9,411 nucleotides of DNA, from positions 1 through 9,411 of the forward strand of contig JAUQXD010001116.1 of the NCBI GenBank assembly GCA_030834835.1. Reading direction: 5' to 3'. The notes beneath the pieces are model-generated. The model was not told where the DNA came from. It saw only the letters and a program-made list of their open reading frames with translations, and searched no databases. Below, one piece after another: positions 8,039-9,411 of the stretch (the stretch's first letter is position 1; each line of letters starts with the position of its first letter). Source of the stretch: Thermoflexales bacterium (lineage in GTDB: Bacteria > Chloroflexota > Anaerolineae > Fen-1058). Made by a program: the position numbers and the translations under genes.

Positions 8039-9001
8039 CTAACTTGTTGCCGTCGGGGCGATGCGCTGCCGCCAGTCAGACAGAATATCAAGGCAGGTCT
8101 GCTCGAAAGAAATGCGGGGCTCCCAGCCGGTCTGGCGCTTGAATCTGGCGGGATCGCACACCGAGATCGGCACGTCGCTCGGCCGGAGTTTGGCGGGATC
8201 GGTTTCTTCGGCAATGTCGATCGGGCTGGCCGCCAGCATGATGTCCAGCATCTCGCGCACCGATCGCGCCTGGCCCGAACCGATGTTGTAAGTCTCGCCC
8301 GGCTCGCCCCGCAGCGCGCACGCGATGTACGCCCGGCACATATCGCGCACATCGGTGAAATCGCGCTTCGCGGCCATGTTGCCCAGCTTCAGCACGGGCG
8401 GCTTCAAGCCGCGCTCGATCTCGACGATCTGCCGGGCAAACGACGGCGCCACAAACCGATCGTTCTGGCGTGGCCCGATGTGATTGAAGGGCCGCACGCG
8501 GATCACCGGCAGTTTGCGATCGAGCCAATACTGTAAGCCCATAAAATCTTGCGCGACTTTGCTGACGCCATACGGACTGTTGGGCCGCAGCGGCGTGTCC
8601 TCGTCGATGGGCAAATCGGCTTCGCGCACCAGACCATACACTTCATTCGAGGCCACCGCGATAATGCGCGGCGTCAACTTTGTGGCGCTGATCGCCTCCA
8701 GCACGTTCAACTGAGATCGGATATTGGTCTCATAGGTGCCCCACGGATCGGCCCACGACTGCGGCACATACGCTTGACCGGCGAGGTGAAACACGACATC
8801 GGGGCGCACCTGATCGATCACCTCGCGCACAGCCGTCGGGTTGCGCAAATCCGTCGGAATGGCGTTGACATTCGCGACTACAAAGGCACGATCGGTTTCG
8901 TCCAGAATCGTGCCCCACACTTGCCAGTCGGTCTCCGCCTGAATCGCCTCAGCCAGATGCCCGCCGACGAAGCCCGCCACACCCGTAATCAATGCCCGCA
9001 A
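8039..9001 (-). CDS. rmd: GDP-4-keto-6-deoxy-D-mannose reductase (RMD-like SDR)
   Basis: A 320-residue extended short-chain dehydrogenase. Seen: GVAGFVGGH (7-15) for NAD(P) binding; FHLAGQAYVPQSW (71-83); ASNEVYG (117-123, S118 and E120); the catalytic pair in SPYGVSK (142-148, Y144 and K148); RPFNHIGPRQ (170-179); FVAPSFARQI (183-192); and LGNMAAKRDFTDVRD (206-220). The last group is characteristic of the reductase that makes GDP-D-rhamnose from the Gmd product. An Asn replaces the commoner Ser after the catalytic Ser. The start is TTG 9001-8999 with GAGGA 7 nt upstream; the protein begins right at the first Rossmann strand, so a downstream start would break it. It is the first gene after the promoter at 9032-9060. 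Related epimerases or the GDP-deoxytalose enzyme cannot be fully excluded from sequence alone. Confidence 0.88.
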   Translation of the reverse strand: MRALITGVAGFVGGHLAEAIQAETDWQVWGTILDETDRAFVVANVNAIPTDLRNPTAVREVIDQVRPDVVFHLAGQAYVPQSWADPWGTYETNIRSQLNVLEAISATKLTPRIIAVASNEVYGLVREADLPIDEDTPLRPNSPYGVSKVAQDFMGLQYWLDRKLPVIRVRPFNHIGPRQNDRFVAPSFARQIVEIERGLKPPVLKLGNMAAKRDFTDVRDMCRAYIACALRGEPGETYNIGSGQARSVREMLDIMLAASPIDIAEETDPAKLRPSDVPISVCDPARFKRQTGWEPRISFEQTCLDILSDWRQRIAPTATS

Positions 9002-9008
9002 AATGGTG

Positions 9009-9013
9009 TCCTC
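9009..9013 (-). promoter_or_regulatory. Shine-Dalgarno deciding the TTG start of the reductase gene
   Basis: GAGGA on the minus strand, 7 nt before TTG 9001-8999, inside a 5' leader of about 24 nt. Confidence 0.7.
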
Positions 9014-9031
9014 GTGATAGATTTCGCAGGT

Positions 9032-9060
9032 ATTATACCGGATTTAGGATGAGGCCGCAA
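9032..9060 (-). promoter_or_regulatory. Sigma-70-like promoter of the sugar operon
   Basis: On the minus strand, TTGCGG (9060-9055) and an exact TATAAT (9037-9032) are separated by 17 nt, the optimal spacing. The -35 hexamer matches only TTG of TTGACA. Transcription would begin near 9025, giving a leader of about 24 nt with the GAGGA ribosome site of the reductase gene. It lies just downstream of the ahcY terminator, which makes the eight genes to the left a separate transcription unit. Confidence 0.7.
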
Positions 9061-9062
9061 AG

Positions 9063-9097
9063 CAATGATCAATTAACAATGAACAATGACAAATGAA
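9063..9097. repeat. Five-unit heptamer array next to the terminator (promoter side)
   Basis: Contiguous 7-bp units CAATGAT, CAATTAA, CAATGAA, CAATGAC, AAATGAA, with a further CAA up to the terminator stem. AT-rich, unlike the surrounding DNA. On the minus strand it supplies the T-rich sequence after the terminator hairpin, and it ends 2 nt before the -35 hexamer of the sugar operon promoter. Confidence 0.85.
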
Positions 9098-9100
9098 CAA

Positions 9101-9136
9101 AAGTCCGATCGGGTTATTCATCGCCCGATCGGACTT
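9101..9136 (-). terminator. Intrinsic terminator of ahcY
   Basis: A perfect 13-bp inverted repeat, AAGTCCGATCGGG (9101-9113) and CCCGATCGGACTT (9124-9136), with a 10-nt loop. In the minus direction the stem ends CGGACTT and runs into TTGTTCATTTG, giving a T-rich tail. It lies 42 nt after the ahcY stop and before the next promoter. The opposite direction has AC-rich sequence rather than a T-tract, so it is one-directional. Confidence 0.8.
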
Positions 9137-9142
9137 CAACCG

Positions 9143-9177
9143 CCAATCACCGATTACCAATCACCAGTTACCAATCA
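9143..9177. repeat. Five-unit heptamer array between the ahcY stop and its terminator
   Basis: Contiguous 7-bp units CCAATCA, CCGATTA, CCAATCA, CCAGTTA, CCAATCA; units 1, 3 and 5 are identical. It starts one base after the ahcY stop codon and ends 6 nt before the terminator stem. The unit differs from the array on the other side of the stem, but the copy number (five) and period are the same. Confidence 0.9.
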
Positions 9178-9178
9178 C

Positions 9179-9411
9179 CTACGTCCCTTCTTGCCACGAG
9201 GCCAGGTAGTGCGCCTGCTCGGCGGTCAGCGTGTCGATGCCCATGCCCATCGCGGCCAACTTCAAGCGCGCCACTTCCTGATCGATCTCGATTGGCACGC
9301 CGTAAACGTCCGGCTTCAGCGATGCTGCATTCGCGGCCACATACGCCGCCGACAGCGCCTGATTCGCGAAGGACATATCCATCACCGAGGCGGGATGGCC
9401 TTCGGCCGCGG
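9179..9411 (-). CDS. ahcY: S-adenosylhomocysteinase, C-terminal part (N-terminus beyond right edge)
   Basis: The last 77 residues of the enzyme that splits S-adenosylhomocysteine into adenosine and homocysteine, using tightly bound NAD. The frame is open to the right edge and reads [17 protein letters not shown], the nearly invariant segment of the family, followed by [17 protein letters not shown] and the C-terminal helix ending ASWQEGT, stop TAG. The ending resembles the archaeal and Chloroflexota-type enzymes; the enzymes ending in KPDHYRY differ. It belongs to the activated methyl cycle and is transcribed separately from the sugar genes, as shown by the terminator after it. Confidence 0.95.
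   Translation of the reverse strand, partial: AAEGHPASVMDMSFANQALSAAYVAANAASLKPDVYGVPIEIDQEVARLKLAAMGMGIDTLTAEQAHYLASWQEGT

Noticed and set aside
9063..9177. CRISPR array
   Set aside because: The units are 7 bp in direct contact without spacers, which excludes a CRISPR array.

Overview
The window reads as a polysaccharide or glycoconjugate biosynthesis cluster from a moderately GC-rich bacterium. The best guess is a Chloroflexota member (Anaerolineae-like), inferred from the overall flavour of the proteins: the archaeal/Chloroflexota-like S-adenosylhomocysteinase tail ending SWQEGT, and the GT4 and GT39 types. There is no rRNA or other decisive marker. Every convincing gene is on the minus strand, so transcription runs from the right edge to the left.

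Layout in transcription order. (1) 9411-9179: the C-terminal end of S-adenosylhomocysteinase (ahcY). (2) 9178-9002: an intergenic block with a heptamer array, a 13-bp-stem terminator, a second heptamer array, and then a strong sigma-70-like promoter with an exact TATAAT. (3) From that promoter, a probable eight-gene operon: GDP-4-keto-6-deoxy-mannose reductase (rmd-like), GDP-mannose 4,6-dehydratase (gmd), phosphoglucomutase/phosphomannomutase, TatD-family metal-dependent hydrolase, long-chain polyprenyl diphosphate synthase, GT2 glycosyltransferase, GT4 glycosyltransferase, and a GT-C/GT39 membrane glycosyltransferase. The last runs off the left edge and is open for all 543 codons in the window. 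Gaps are 59 nt or less, apart from about 80 nt before the GT2 gene if its ATG is used. Two junctions are ATGA stop/start overlaps.

How the genes work together (inference from families): the mutase can supply mannose-1-phosphate, Gmd dehydrates GDP-mannose, and the reductase makes GDP-D-rhamnose (or a related GDP-6-deoxyhexose). The GT2 and GT4 enzymes would use activated sugars at the cytoplasmic face of the membrane. The GT39 enzyme would transfer a sugar from a polyprenyl-phosphate donor on the outer face. The polyprenyl synthase makes long all-trans prenyl chains, for quinones or possibly lipid carriers. No GDP-mannose pyrophosphorylase, flippase or polymerase gene lies inside the window.

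The most unusual content is not a gene. Short tandem repeats with a 7-bp unit (one array has an 8-bp unit) occur at about seven places in 9.4 kb: both sides of the ahcY terminator, the mutase-tatD gap, the GT2 leader, inside the tatD and GT4 coding sequences, and at the GT4/GT39 start junction. Each array has its own unit sequence but nearly the same period. The hexamer CGATCG is also strongly over-represented (about 30 copies by eye). Two genes are best explained by TTG start codons with good Shine-Dalgarno sequences.
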